Source: Burhinus oedicnemus (Eukaryota; Chordata; Aves; Charadriiformes; Burhinidae). Taken from it: a stretch of 64,000 nt of DNA. Where the stretch lies: the NCBI GenBank assembly GCA_008921705.1, contig VFFE01007604.1, forward strand, positions 1,046,477-1,110,476. The letters are read 5' to 3'. Below are positions 26,401 to 38,900 of the stretch, piece by piece (within the stretch, counting starts at the first letter, position 1; each line of letters starts with the position of its first letter). The notes under the pieces are model-generated. The model was not told where the DNA came from and ran no database searches. It saw nothing but the letters and a program-made list of their open reading frames with translations. The position numbers and the translations under genes were made by a program.

Positions 26401-28839
26401 AGGATCTATAATGAAATCCTGATGTTCAGATCATTTCTTGTTTCTGTGGTAGGGAGAGTTATGTAGCTCAGATTGAAATACCAATCATTTGTTCAAAATT
26501 TGGACACCAGTCTAATTCTTCCACAGATTGAGGTGCCTGGGGTTTTAGGGAGATGCAAACTAATAACTAGGATATCAGACATCTGTTCCTGACTCCCTTC
26601 CATTTTCGGTCTTCCCACTGGGGGCTGTGAAGTATTAGATCCCTCAGATTATTTTGTTTACTGCTGTTTGGAGTGCCTACACCCATCTGCGTGCTTCAGA
26701 GCAAATTCTGTTGAGGAAGTCTCCAGTTCGTAGGTGGTCATGAAGAGAAACTTCAGTGCAATTCCTGTGTCTCACTAGCTGCCCACCATGTGTACAAAAA
26801 TCTGAAATATGATGGTGCTGTGAACCTAACAGATACTCTTGTAAGTTTAGTGAAAGGAGGTGAAGCCATCCATCTTGTGAAATTTCAACTGCATTGGACA
26901 TGGAACTGGGAAATCAGATCCCATGGTTTTGAATTCGTGGACCAGGCTCATATCTGGGTTCTCCCATTCAGACTTTGAAATCTGAAGAGGTCAAGTTTGG
27001 TGTCCTGTATTTGCTTCGTCCTGTGCTCAGTTTAACATTGTCTTTTTGAGGCATCCCACCACCCCTTTTCAGACAGCAGTCTGAGGAGGGGTCAAGTTTG
27101 CCCTAAGCTGGGTTTCAAAACAGCATTTCTTTCCCCGTGTTGCTCTGTCAGAACTCCTGGTCTGCAACTTAACTCCCTATTCCCTTTGTGGAGTGGAAAG
27201 CACCATAAACACAAAGAAAGAAACTAATAGTATTATTTAACACAGAGAATCATTTAGTCCTAGTGCTAAAGTAAACAAGTACCTTAACATCGTCTAGGAA
27301 GAATGTCCCTACTGCCCTGCTGGTTCTCCTTGCCTGATCCCATATGTTGCAGCTGCTCCTGGTATCTACATCCTCTGCCTGACATGCTTGTGTCCTAATT
27401 CACATTTCTTGCTCTGCCAAAGCTTTACAGGGTCAGGGATGTGGCTTCATTTATAGTTGCTGCTGACACTTAATAATAATTCTGCCTTAAGTTAGAAGTG
27501 CTCTTGGAAAAGACACTCATTACAGTAAATGCAAACCACTGAAGCACTGCACTGGTCCCTTCTCCATCCCTTCTTACAGCATGGCTTGCTCTCTAGGGCA
27601 GAAATCTAGTCCTGTGTTGCACTTTTACCCCTCTATTAGTACTCTTTTTTTAGGGAAGAAAAGACAATGTCAGCCTTTCTTGATTCCTGCTGTCACTTCA
27701 GCCTGAGTCTGAACCAATTCTTGAGTCCCAGTTTGTCTAGTATGTGCACGGCATCTGCACAAGCACACATCCAGACATGGACTACACCATAGCTTTACTT
27801 CTTCCAAGGTGGAGGGCCTGAGTATTTTCTGCCCTTTTGCACAACTTTCATTCATGTGGTCTAGACGGATCGAGTATGACTGAGGCTGAACGCCATCCAG
27901 GAGCAGATATCCTGAGATACTCAGCTCTCCTAAATTCACTGTTGATGCTTTGAACCGGTGCTACAACTGCAGCCACTACTAGGGATGGAAAACTGTGTGC
28001 CATGAGGCTGACTCCACATAACCATTGCTTGCTTGGAGTCCATTCTTCCTTTTCAGTGTAGATGTAACCTCTACGTACATAGTCTGTAGCTTTTGTAGAC
28101 ATAGCCAGTGTAGACATAGCTATTGTAAAGCCCAGTCAGTCACAGAGGTAAAGCACATTCTACCCCGGACTTAATTTCTCTGAATAAATGTTCTGAGGTA
28201 TTGACAAGGGAGGCTCTGCTGCAGCAGCATGCAGTGAGCTGCTAGGGGATTGTAAAGAATGATCAATGCTGTCATTTTTATGTACTTCATTTCCCCTGGT
28301 AATTTTTCAGTGCAGCTACTGTCATGTCTTCTGCCCATTTCTTCTTACACTGATGGGGGCAAATATTCCTGCTTCTGGAGTGGGGGCTTTTACAGCATGA
28401 GGTGTCATTAAATCAGACAAGGCAGCAGAAGTTGAAGAATGATCCAGACTATAGAGGGCAAGGCTGGAGAGGTCGAATGAGCAGGTTATGAAGTGAATTC
28501 CCAAAGGACTACGTTACTTTTAAAACTGAACAAGAAACCAAGCAGAGTAAATATGAACGCTTAAAGCAGCTCCATTTCTGTTTCATAGGATAGCTTCTTT
28601 ATAGAAGCTTCTTCTGTATAGCTTCTTACTGTCTGGTTCTCTGCTGGAAGGGATAAAAAAGCAGAACTGGGATTGGGGGAGCACAGCGTGGAAGACAGGC
28701 ATTAAAAAATAATATAAATGGCCATCATAGGATAACTGAGGATAAAAATATCCCAATTTTAGTTACTTGGGCTACTTCTGCATTGTAGGAGTAAAGTGAA
28801 TTCAGAGAAAACTGAAGAGATTGATTGAGAACAGCCTGG

Positions 28840-29355
28840 AATAAATGAAAAGTTTGAAATTCTTTCCTTTAAGGGGAAGAGATTAAAAGAAAAAGCCTAT
28901 AAAGTAATAAGTGAGTGGGAAAAAGGTGAGGGCCATATATATTTTTCCTGCTGTATTCAGTAAAGATATGGAACAGTCAATGAAATTGAAAAGGCAGCAA
29001 ATTCCAAATGCATTCAAGGAAATACTCTTTCAGACAGCATGTATTCAGACATTGGAGCTTCTTCCACAGACAACACAATTCAACGGCAGTTTGGATGTTT
29101 ATGTGAGCTATAAGTATAGCCAGGGTTATAAGGTAGACAAGAGCTTTGGAAGGTTAAAAAACACTCCTGCTTCCAAGTTTAAATCAATCTCTCACTATTA
29201 CACAGTCAGCTGAAGTCTTCCAAGGAGGTGGGTTATCATCCCTCTGCCTGACGTGAGGTTTCTTATGCCTTGTTCTGAATTAACTGATCCTGGTTGCTGC
29301 CAAAGACAGCTTTCTGGAACAGCTGGGCCCCACATCTGATGTGGTTTGACCTTGT
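28840..29355 (+). mobile_element. Old, 5'-truncated CR1-type LINE (3' end)
   Basis: Around 28970-29150 the translated sequence keeps the pattern of the C-terminal end of CR1-type ORF2. 'QSMKLKRQQIPNAFKEILF' corresponds to the usual 'SMKLKGSKF...K.KYFF' region, followed by a degraded 'LPQ' block, a 'GSLDVYVSYK' block and 'QGYK'. The following DNA (about 29220-29350) matches the 3' UTR pattern 'cctgg..ctgccaaagacag...ctgggc...gatgtggtttgacc' of amniote CR1 subfamilies, whose intact form carries 'ggccactg...gacagga...ctgggctagatgg...ggtctgacc'. The reading frame is broken and much of the element is missing. Its divergence suggests it is far older than the copy at 42190-44188. Confidence 0.75.
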
Positions 29356-31972
29356 TCGGTTGAGGTTTCAGCTGAAGTGGGTGAAATTACTCTTTGTGTA
29401 TGCTGATGTAAAGGAAGCCGGGCTCACACACAGGCCAGAAGAGGAGTGAATCAGGAGAGAGTGGTGGGTCCCATTCCCATCAGGATTAAAAGGAAAAATT
29501 GACTAGATGTAGCAGCAAAGCCATTTCAGAAGGAAAATAGCAAAAATTGGGCCAAAGCAAGTAGCTTTGTTTAAATAATTCTATCATGCAACATGCTTTT
29601 TGGAGTAATAGCAATAGAATACTTTCTGATCACATGATGCAACAAGAAGAAAAGGTTTCATTAGGACTTTGATAACATTTGTGCGAGCATCTTGCAATGC
29701 CATGGTGCTGGTCTGGGTCCCTTCCAGCACTGACAGACAAGTACCTGGTATCGAATGCCTCCTCCGTTTCAGGGGAAAAGGGTAAAAACCTACCTGTGGA
29801 AGGGTGTGGCCTTTTAAAAGCACTTACTAATATCTTTTGCTTTTTAGGTGGTTGGTTGGTATAGGTTTGCTGCAAAGAAAGGGTGTCAAAGTTCGAAGAT
29901 TTGTTTCAAGGACGGAAAAGTCCTTCACTGTGAATAAGAAGAGGGGCTCTCCTTTATGTTATCAGCTTGATGACAAGTCTCTAGGCCTCAACCTCTGAGG
30001 CACAGCTGGAGACAGAGGGGACAGCAGCACTTTTTTATAACACCCTGGTATTTTGCTTGAACATACAACATCCCCGCCAAACTATTATTATTACTGTTGC
30101 TATGATTATTATAATATTATTATGTTACAGCCCTAAAAGAGCTGGCAAATATCCTCCTTCTCATGGGCTGCAGCTCTGGGGATTTTTGCCTTGATGCCTG
30201 TCATCAGGCAGCATTTCCTTTTGGATTTCTAATTAAAATGGCAGCCTTTAGGGACTATGTTCCTGCCCAGTGTATATTCAGGGAGGTTTAAGAACATTTT
30301 CGGTAGAGTTTAAATATTGCTTTTAAACATCTTTGTTCTGACTTAGTTCAGTTTGCTATAATCAGCCAAAGTATCTGTATACAACCACAGCAGGAATTAA
30401 CCTGTCATACTTTCATAAATACATGAATACACTGCTTGTTGGTTAAAAAACAGTTTTCCCTGTCCCAGATTCTTAAAGCAAATAAAAAATGCACCCAGCC
30501 ACTTCACCCCCCTTTCTCTCTCCTCCTGGGATCAGTGCAGCCTGCGTGCATGTGAGGGTGATGGCTGTGTTTCCTCCAGCAGCTCCTCTTCCTCTAATAT
30601 CTCTGTGTCTCCTCTGTGAAGGTTACGGGAGGGTACAGGTTTTCAGAGGTGTATTACTCAGGGAGTTATTTTCACTGCGCTGTTCTCTTAAGAGACGTCT
30701 TCTCTGAGGTGCATGTTGCAATTCTGAAAAGGTTATATTGCTATTATTGCTCTAAAAGAGTAGGAGGGCATTTGTCTCCCTGTTGCTTGTCTTGAGCCGG
30801 ATGTGATGTGTGTGACACACTGTATGCAAATCAATTTGCATCAGTCTGTGCAATGAAATCTTTTGGCGCTTTGCTGGCAAACTGTTGAGGTCCCTCAAAA
30901 GATGATTCAGATCCTTGTTGGAAATATTCAGACAGGCCTCCATCAAAGCAACTTAGGAACAAAACCCAGGAGTAACAAAGCAATTTAAGTTTGTGCTACT
31001 AGGGACCAAAGAGCAGCCCACCCAGCAGCCTGGCACACCTCTCTGAATTTGTCCAGGCCTGCAGTCAAACATTTTTTTCACTGTGGTATGAAGTGCACCA
31101 TTTGTATCATCTGCTGTTTTGGAAATGTTACTGGCAAGAAAAAGAGTGCCCAAAGTGGATCAATGGAGACTTTGCAGGCAAATGCTCAGCCCATCTGAAA
31201 ATCAGGCCGTTGTGCTGAGCATCCTCAGTCTGTGAACTCTGGTCTCTGCTAAAATACAGTGTCGCTGAGTTTGCAGCTGGAGGAGCTGTCATTAGCTTTG
31301 CTCACACTCTCTGCCTCGTGGCGCATGAAACCATTCGAGTCTCCAGGCCTGCCAGGCCGGTTCCTTTCATGGACTTTATGGTCACTAACAGCATAAAAAA
31401 AGTCAAGGGTGGAAGTTGTGCTTGGTTGCCGTGGTTGTAATCGAATTAAACTAGAGAATGGAGTTAGGTGGAAAGTATGCAATCTGCCTGCAAGAACGTG
31501 AACCATCCTGGCAGGCTTAGCTGTGCTATAAGCAGCAATGGGTTATGCTTTTGTACATAAATATAGTCAAACCTAACACACTACCAGGCTCAGAGGGCAG
31601 ATGCAGCAAGTAGAAATTTACATTATCGGCTCTGTTTAAAAACAGGAGGAAAAAACTTGCCATCACTTCAGTTGACAGAAAGCCTGATCCTTTAAACGAA
31701 TGCTAGCTGCGGAGCAGAGGAGAGATCAGTGTGAAAACACACATAGCTGTGGTTCTTTTAAAGAGCCCGTAGGACTGCACTGATATTTGTGCGCTGCTTC
31801 TATAAGGTCCCCCATACGGAGGTTTAGCTGTGGAGCCGTGGGCCAGATTTCTGTAGGGAAAGAGGCTATAAACTCTTCTGCTTCCAACTGCTGGAGCCCT
31901 TTCTGGGCTGAAGTGGAGGCCTCACCTGCATGTGCAAATGTTGCTTTGCTTATGCAGAGAAAAGTATTTTGA

Positions 31973-32125
31973 AGACAAACGGGTGCGTGCTCATTCCATT
32001 TTGGGGTGTGCAGTTCTTGACTCAGCTTCTTTTGGTGTGCTCTTACAGACAAACGGGTGCGTGCTCATTCCATTTTGGGGTGTGCAGTTCTTGACTCAGC
32101 TTCTTTTGGTGTGCTCTTACAGACA
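31973..32125. repeat. Perfect 74-bp tandem duplication
   Basis: The unit at 31973-32046 is repeated without mismatch at 32047-32120, plus 5 further bases (31973-31977 = 32121-32125), giving about 2.07 copies. The unit begins 'agacaaacgggtgcgtgctc' and ends 'ggtgtgctcttac'. Reading across the junctions, each unit ends in a pyrimidine-rich tract followed by 'ttacag', which resembles a splice acceptor (AG at 32047-32048 and 32121-32122). The lack of any mismatch implies a recent duplication or an assembly artefact. Confidence 0.95.
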
Positions 32126-32644
32126 TTCAAATAGGGCTTAATAGTGGTTAATATGCATGTGCTTTACTCTCGATGACATGCAAGATGCATTAAAGAAATA
32201 CTAATTGATCAAGAGTAAACTGCATGAGTTCTGTAGTTCTTCAGAAAGTTTGCATTTACTGGGCAGGACCTAATGAGTTTATATCATATCCCAGGTGGTA
32301 ACCCTATGAATCCATAAGTACCTTAAGTGACAATCTTGGATTTTTTAAAATCTGTTCTGAATCTTAAACTAAAAAATTAAAGTGTGACTGAAAGAAATAT
32401 GAAGACAAAGGTCACTGCTAATTTCTTTTGCGACAGCTTTCTCTAGAATGTGACCTATGGCTATTTTACAGGCAATCTGAATTTTGAGAAGATGATTTTC
32501 TTTCTTATTTGAAGGGTCTGTTCTCTTGATCTGATTTTCTTTCTCCTGTGTTCTGATTGTGTGTTTATGGATACAAATACAGCTGGCAGTCCCTAGTTCT
32601 CTGGGTCAGGCTCTTTCATGTAATTAAATGGGGACTGGGAGGCA

Positions 32645-32790
32645 CTGTGGCAGACCAGACGTTCATTTAGTCCACTCTCCTGATCTTAATAGTGATGAAA
32701 TGCTTCAGAGGGAACATGTGACAAATTCCAAAACAACAGCTCTGCTCACAGGTAGATTTATTCCTCAGGTTTTTTTTAGGCACTGAAAAG
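32645..32790 (-). mobile_element. Old CR1-type LINE 3'-end fragment, antisense
   Basis: The order 'ggcagaccagacgttcatttagtccactctcctg', then 'atgcttcagagggaacatgtgacaaa', parallels the reverse complement of the amniote CR1 3' UTR ('gtcagaccaaaggtccatctagcccagtatcctg...agatgcttcagagga'). It is the same kind of sequence as the 3' part of the copy at 28840-29355, in opposite orientation. It is diverged, and its right edge is approximate. Confidence 0.65.
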
Positions 32791-33149
32791 GAAGAATATA
32801 AACCAATTTTTAAAGGTTATTGTTAGTCAGCCATTTATTTATTTAAGCATGTATTTAATACCCTGCCAAGTTCCTGGCCTGAAGGATTCCTGCGGCAATG
32901 TATTCTGCAAGCTAAACTGCACATTGTTTGGAAAAAAGAGCATTTCCTCTCATCAGCTGATCCTTCACTTTGATAAAAAGTCCTCTTGTCTTTGGGTAAG
33001 AGAGGATAGTTAAGAGCACTAAGCCTATCCCATAATACTGATGTCTTTCTGGGGTATTTGTGTCTTACCTGCCTGTCACCATTTCCTCCCTGGACCAAAC
33101 TGTCCCAGAAGGTGTTCTATAATTACTGTTTTTTAACTCCTACCTCTTA

Positions 33150-33154
33150 ATCAG
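33150..33154. repeat. Target-site duplication, left copy (ATCAG)
   Basis: The five bases ATCAG sit directly before the first TG of the LTR and recur at 33837-33841 directly after its last CA. Confidence 0.85.
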
Positions 33155-33836
33155 TGTCGTAGTTTGGGCCAGATTGGCCCAATCCGGTGGAACGACAGAT
33201 GCTCTCTCTCTTTCCTGCTCCGCTCAGGAGGCAAGAAAGAGAGAGAAAAAGAGAGACTTAAGAGTTTAGAAGGAAATGAAATATATACAAAACCGTATCA
33301 AGCTCCCAGGATGACAGTCACGTCACCAGCAGGCGCCGGGGAAGTTCCAGACTGGACTCGGTGACGGACGGGAAGTGGATTCCGGATCTGGATTCAGGAT
33401 CGGGATCAAAGGCAGACGCAGAGACAGAGTCCTCCCAGGACGCCGGCCATTGAAGAAAGAGAGCTGACCCTTTGATCCCTCAGCTTTTATACTGAGCATG
33501 AGGCAGATGGGATGGAATACCCTTGTTGGTCAGTTTTGGGTCACCTGTCCTGTCCGCTCCTCCCCGCAAGTGTGACCCCTCTACGCTTTTCCGCTTCCGA
33601 CCCTCCAACGGGGCAAGTAACAAAGTTGGCTGGCCTTGGTTGTTATAGCAATAAGTACAAAGCAAGAGCCTCTCTGCATACTGTTCCTTGGCATCAGCTA
33701 TAAACATGGGTCTTATCACTCTGAGAACGAACAGTTTTCTGCACAACAGGCTGTTAATTTCAGCAGTTAGAAGAGGCCTAGCTAAAAAGTAAAGTTACTG
33801 AACAAAACTGGTCCTGTTTTACCTCAAACCAGGACA
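33155..33836 (-). mobile_element. Solo LTR of an endogenous retrovirus, 682 bp
   Basis: The element starts with TGTC at 33155 and ends with GACA at 33836, so both strands begin TG and end CA as retroviral LTRs do. It is flanked by a perfect 5-bp duplication (ATCAG). A TATAAAAG box lies on the minus strand (33484-33491), placing the transcriptional sense as minus, antisense to HCN4. U3 would be about 33492-33836 and R-U5 about 33155-33480. The body is more GC-rich than the surrounding intron, with GA-rich repeats near 33232-33262. I see no clear AATAAA between the TATA box and the left end, and no internal gag, pol or env. It therefore looks like the product of recombination between two LTRs. 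The 5-bp duplication fits class III (ERVL-type) elements, but the family name is not established. Confidence 0.88.
33484..33491 (-). promoter_or_regulatory. TATA box of the solo LTR
   Basis: The reverse complement reads TATAAAAG and lies near the middle of the LTR, where the U3/R border is expected. If active it would drive minus-strand transcription, antisense to the host gene. Confidence 0.6.
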
Positions 33837-33841
33837 ATCAG
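33837..33841. repeat. Target-site duplication, right copy (ATCAG)
   Basis: This is an exact match to 33150-33154 and immediately follows the LTR end. Confidence 0.85.
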
Positions 33842-35419
33842 GAACCTTGGAATTGTGGTAAAGCTATAGCTTAGTGGAAGGTGAACAGCTTCAAAACAGT
33901 ATGTGACAAGGCCCAGCTTTGGGACCTGGTGTTGCTGCTAGGAGGAAAGAAGATTGGGATCCCCTTCCTCAGGACACCTTTTATACAATTTTTTAATTTC
34001 ATCGCTGAAAATAGATCCGTGCTCAAAGGGAAAGGGTAAGGTAAGGGAAAGACTTAGGTAATAGCATAACCTGATCGATATTGCCATTAGTATTTTGTCT
34101 CATTACTTGTCCATGCTAACTGTTTTAATTGACTTTGTGCCTGGTAACTCAGTGCACTCAGGGGGTGTTTTCCCACTTAGCTCAGTGAATTTTTGATCAG
34201 ACCACAAATGAGGTCCTTCTGACACAGTCTGCAGCCTTGACTCACCTACATCATCAGAGTCATCCATTGATTACCTCATCTTGCTGCTCAGCTGCCTTCT
34301 CCAGTAATGAATACCTTCACTGAGTGCCAGTCCAGCACAGAGCCATGTGGACCAGCCTCTCAGACCACTTAGTGCTCCTTCTTGATTCCATTTCCAGGCC
34401 TTGAGGCCCCAGTTTCAAACCAGTTGTGTTTCTTGTCTCCTCAGGTATTTATGCTTCCTTTCCCCTCAGCCTCCCAGATATTTCTTTCCCTAGGCATAGC
34501 TATGTATAGCTACTGAGCTAGACAGACCTTTTGCCTGATGACTGTGGTCATTCTTAAACTTCCAAAAAAGCCTGTGACCTATTTCCAGAAGTGATTCATT
34601 GCTAGCCTCTCAGAAGAACTACAGTTTCCAAAAGATGCAGATAAGAGCCATGAGAGATTAAAAAAAATGCCTAGGCAGGTAAGATATCTAATTCCCACTG
34701 AGAATGAGACACCTAACCTACTTACAGCTCTGAGGGCTTGATTTTTTTTTGCTTCTTTTTCCAAAGGCATTTAACTATATCAAGAGATACTGTTGAAAAC
34801 CTGAGCTGTAGGCGTATGAGAGCATAAGCCCCATTGAAAAGTGAAGGGGCACGTCCTCCAAAGTCACAGAGGTTCTTGAAAAAGCCCTGGCCCCTGTCCT
34901 TGTGCCACTGCTCTGGGACACATTCCCTGGGAGGTGAAAATGCCGTTGTCCCTCCGCACTGGAGGCATCGGCCAGCTCCTGTCCCTGCTAGCTGGCACCC
35001 ATGGGAGGCTTACAGCTTGGTTCGGTGGAGGCAGAATACAACCCTAAATGTTTTTTCATAGAGGTTTAAAGAAAACCATGCAGGAAAGACAGTCGCTTGC
35101 GTTGTGCTAGAAAATATTTTTAAAAGTCTGAGTCACGTTGCCGTGGTGACAAAAGTTCTTAAAATGATGAAGATTAAAGTCTAGGCTGGGAATGGTGGCA
35201 TGGGGAGGGGAAGGGGGACTGTTGTCATGACAGCCTCAACTCCGAGAGTGCAAGAGGCAAAACACATGGTGGTGGCAGGATCTTTGGGGTTTATATATAT
35301 CTATAAACATCTGCCATTTATGCCAGCTTTTTCAGTGCTAATTAGTCCTGCTATTTCACCTTTCTCTGCTGTCAATATTTTCCAGTAGACACAAGTCTCT
35401 GAGGGAGAAGGCAAGAAAA

Positions 35420-35440
35420 TGCTTTTTTTTTTTTTGCTTT
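35420..35440. repeat. Poly-T tract
   Basis: A short homopolymer T run followed by T-rich sequence. There is no associated retrocopy. Confidence 0.6.
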
Positions 35441-35734
35441 AATTTTTACATGGGCTTTCTTCTGTTCTCTGTCTATGGCCCCTCAGCTCCTACCTGGATA
35501 ATAACTTCTGTTAGCCAGAAGCAAGCTGCCTGGGAAGAGTTAAATCATCTTGGGAGGAGGTAGAGGCTTGCAGGCTTGCATCATGTTCTTACAGAGCTTT
35601 AACAGCACCAGGCTGCTGCAAGATCACTTCTCCCTGCCCTGCATACACATCCACACTCTGGCTTTTCTTGACGCTGAAGTGGCTGTTTCTGAACGTGAAG
35701 GCTACCTCCTTGGGCTCTAGTTAGTAGCCACAAT

Positions 35735-35905
35735 ACATGGGCAGTGGTTAGAGCAGGAGATCAAAGCTGGCATCCCTAGATTTGGATCAAAACTTTGCTC
35801 TCAGCTTCCTGTGCAACTTCTGGCAAGTGGCTTTTCCCTTTTATGTGCCTCATTTTGCCCATCTAGAATAATGGAGATCACACATTCGCTGGAGATATTG
35901 AAGCA
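35735..35905 (+). repeat. MIR-like SINE, nearly full length
   Basis: This is one of the two clearest SINEs here. It has a tRNA-like start 'gggcagtggttagagcagg', a B-box-like region near 'gatttggatcaaaac', and a core 'ttgctctcagcttcctgtgc'. Then come 'aacttctggcaagtggctt', 'tatgtgcctcattttgcccatc' and 'tagaataatggagatcacac'. All MIR consensus blocks appear in the right order with moderate divergence. Confidence 0.8.
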
Positions 35906-38900
35906 TACCAGATTAACATCAGCCAAGCCCCTTGAGACCTTCAGATGAGAACTGCCACAGCAGCACAAAGGATTATTATATTTTTAGTGTAAAATCTACT
36001 TGGATATCTCTGTTAACACCTCCACTCAGTGCACTTCCCTCAAACTCACTGTTCCAGGCAGCTCTGAGACAAGCACACTCCACAGTGTCTTCCCCCATGA
36101 GTGTTAAACCTAATGCATCACAGACCTGATTCTCCTCTCGCACTGACTCAAGGCAGCATCAGCAACTCCACTGACATTGATTATGTCATTTGGTGCAAAG
36201 CAAGCATAAAAAGAGAATCGGCCCAAACTCTTGCCTTCATCTAAAACTTGATCTTCTGGCTATAGTTTTCCTTGCTGGCACAGCAAAAAGCGGGCAAAAC
36301 CAAATTGCACACCATCTCAAACTGTCGAGCGCATCCCTGAATCTGCACGCTGCTTGCAGATGTATCTGTGCACCACAGATGATTTCCCATCTCCAGTCCA
36401 TCTGCTCTGTGCTGGCTGGTGCTTTCAGCGTTGTCCCAATACAATCTGGATCCCAAAGCTCCCTCCCTCCCATACCATTGCGCCGTTCTGCCAAACACAT
36501 TGTGATTAGCACAGCCCAAAGCTGTCGTGACCCAAAGCTGATCCTTCATAAGGGACTCCTGCTTCCCAGTACACTGTGAATTTGTAAATAAACCCAACTA
36601 CATTCCTTTACATGATTTTTCTTCCTAAACTAAGCCCCTTTTCAGCAGGCCAACCTGAGCAACAGTTGCATCAGAAATTCAGAGTTTATATCTTTGTATA
36701 TTTTAGCGGCAACAACAGCATTTTGTCTGTTCTTCCAAAAAAACCAAATTTGTGGCCTGGTAAATCTTTCCGAGTAAAATTAGTTTATGTTTTGGTACAG
36801 CTGAAATGTGACATCACTGGAAGAATAAACAGAAAGTTGGGGAGGGTGAGGAAGGAGCAAGTAAAGGGCTTGATGATGCATTTCCCATAGCAGCATCAGG
36901 GGAGGGAAAATGGCAGCTGAGATCTTTTGTGTTGCTTTGCTGAAACGTGTTTCCCAATGGTGTGGGTTTACTCAACTGGCTGGATTTCACAGGGAGCTGC
37001 CCTTTCTCTCTGGACTCTGATTGCTTGTGTGTCCTTACAGTGTCTGAGTTGCTCAGGGGGTTTGGCTCTGTGTGTGCCTTCTGTATGCTCATGGCTTCCA
37101 TGCTTCGGTGCTCTAATGTGCATAATGCCATGTGTGCCTGGAGAGGATTTTTCCTCCTGGGGGAAGCCCATCCTGCACGTTCTGCATGTTTTTTGTCTCT
37201 CCCCTCACTTCAGCCTCCCAGGATGGATCTGCACATCAAGGTTCCCAAGCCCCTTCCCTTCTTACATGGGTTGTGTCAGTCAAGACTCTTGCTGAGTGTG
37301 GAGAAGGTGACATTTTGCCCCTTGCCACAAGAATTGGCACTGATTTGTGGTAGTGATCCCTACATGAGAAAAACCACTGTTTTTTCAATGAGCTGCCTTT
37401 AGTTTGCACGTTGGCCAGAACGAGTAAGAGCTTAAGTCGTTGTCCAGTCAGTTCTCATAACTAAACAGGATGAGGCCCAGGCAGTGATTAGATAGGTGAT
37501 ATGCAGCAGCACTGTAGCTGATGATGCAGGGACTTCATACAACTACCCTACAGTAACCTGTCTAACAGTGTTTTGGGCTCAGAAAAGCTCTTCACAGCAA
37601 CCACCTATCCATAGTATATCGAGAGATTAACACTTAGGTTTGAAAAGGAAGTTAATGCCTCTATGAGAAAAATGTATCTTTACCTCTGTCGTTATCTACA
37701 AAAGCCAAGAAAGGAAGAGTGAAAGACATCTCAAATTTCTTCCCCATAGTCCACAGATACTCTTCTTAAATGCAAGTAAATACGTATTGCCTCACAGCAA
37801 AACAACCTTAACTCTGACTAGAGCACTCAGAATAACATATGATAGTTTTGATTCTCTTTTGAGATTTGTGTTTCCTTTTAAGGTCTTTGGGTTTTTTTAA
37901 GCCATAAATTAAGAGTAAATTCTTTGCTTTCTATTAAGCTGGAGCAGTGTCACAGCTACTTGATTATCCACAGGGGATTTATCACAGTTGTATATTAACC
38001 ATAGTGTGGATACAGACACCAGCACTGGCTCAGGACCAGCAGGCTTTCTTAGTTTGGATGCAGTGCTACAGGAATACTGCTATGTTGCTAGCAGAGGTAG
38101 TGAAGGGCAACAAGCAGTTTCACTGCTGTCCTGTGGTGCAGAATCTGTTCATAAACCCTGTGGATGGAAGTCAGTTCTGTGTAGAGCCAACATTCAGCCG
38201 AGCGAGCATGGAAGCTGTTAACTGTCTTGGCAGGGTGTTTAGCTCCAGCTCAGCCGTGCTGGCTCCAAACAGAATCATTATTATGCCTCTGCATCGTGAT
38301 CCCCAGCCCCTCCGGAAAACCCATTCATTTGCAAGCATAGCACCTCCAGTACATGCAGAGCCAGCAGGCATGTGCAATTGCACCCCAGCCTGCAGAGCTT
38401 GACACGCTGGGGAGCTGAGTGCAGAGACAGGGGCTTTGCCGGAGCTGGCCTGGGCCTGGCAGGGCTGGTGCAGAGAGTGCCTGGACCAAGCTGCCTCCCT
38501 GCACAGCGTTCCCCGCAGCGTCCTCTCAGTGGGCTCTCAGTCTTGGAGCAGTCCAGCCTCAACGGCCCTGGACAGACAGACATATTAATGCAACATCGCT
38601 CTCAAGGATCTGAGAAATTCTGGTGACCTGTTGGTTTGGATAGCCACACCAAGCTGTGTGCCAACATACAACAATGCGCCTAATGAAACATACAACTTTG
38701 ATTTCAGTCGAAGCCCTTGTTTCACGCCAGAGCCAGGCCCCAACTTCTCCAAGGTGTCCTTGATGTCTTCCAGCTCAGGTGATCGGTTTAGAGGAATCCT
38801 GCTGCAGTAAAGAGCAAATTGAGGAGTTATTGGGGGCTGACAAGGTTTCAGATTCTTACTGATAGGATCCTGATAGCTTGTTCTGTATAAGCGGGATTTC

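Noticed and set aside
30085..30145. ATT-rich region as the end of an amniote SINE
   Set aside because: It resembles 'attattatttgtattac', but the diagnostic neighbouring blocks are absent. Simple AT-rich sequence is the safer reading.
33164..33746. Open frames on both strands (66, 88 and 63 codons) as small genes
   Set aside because: They lie wholly inside the solo LTR, which has TG/CA ends and flanking ATCAG copies. LTR sequence explains them.
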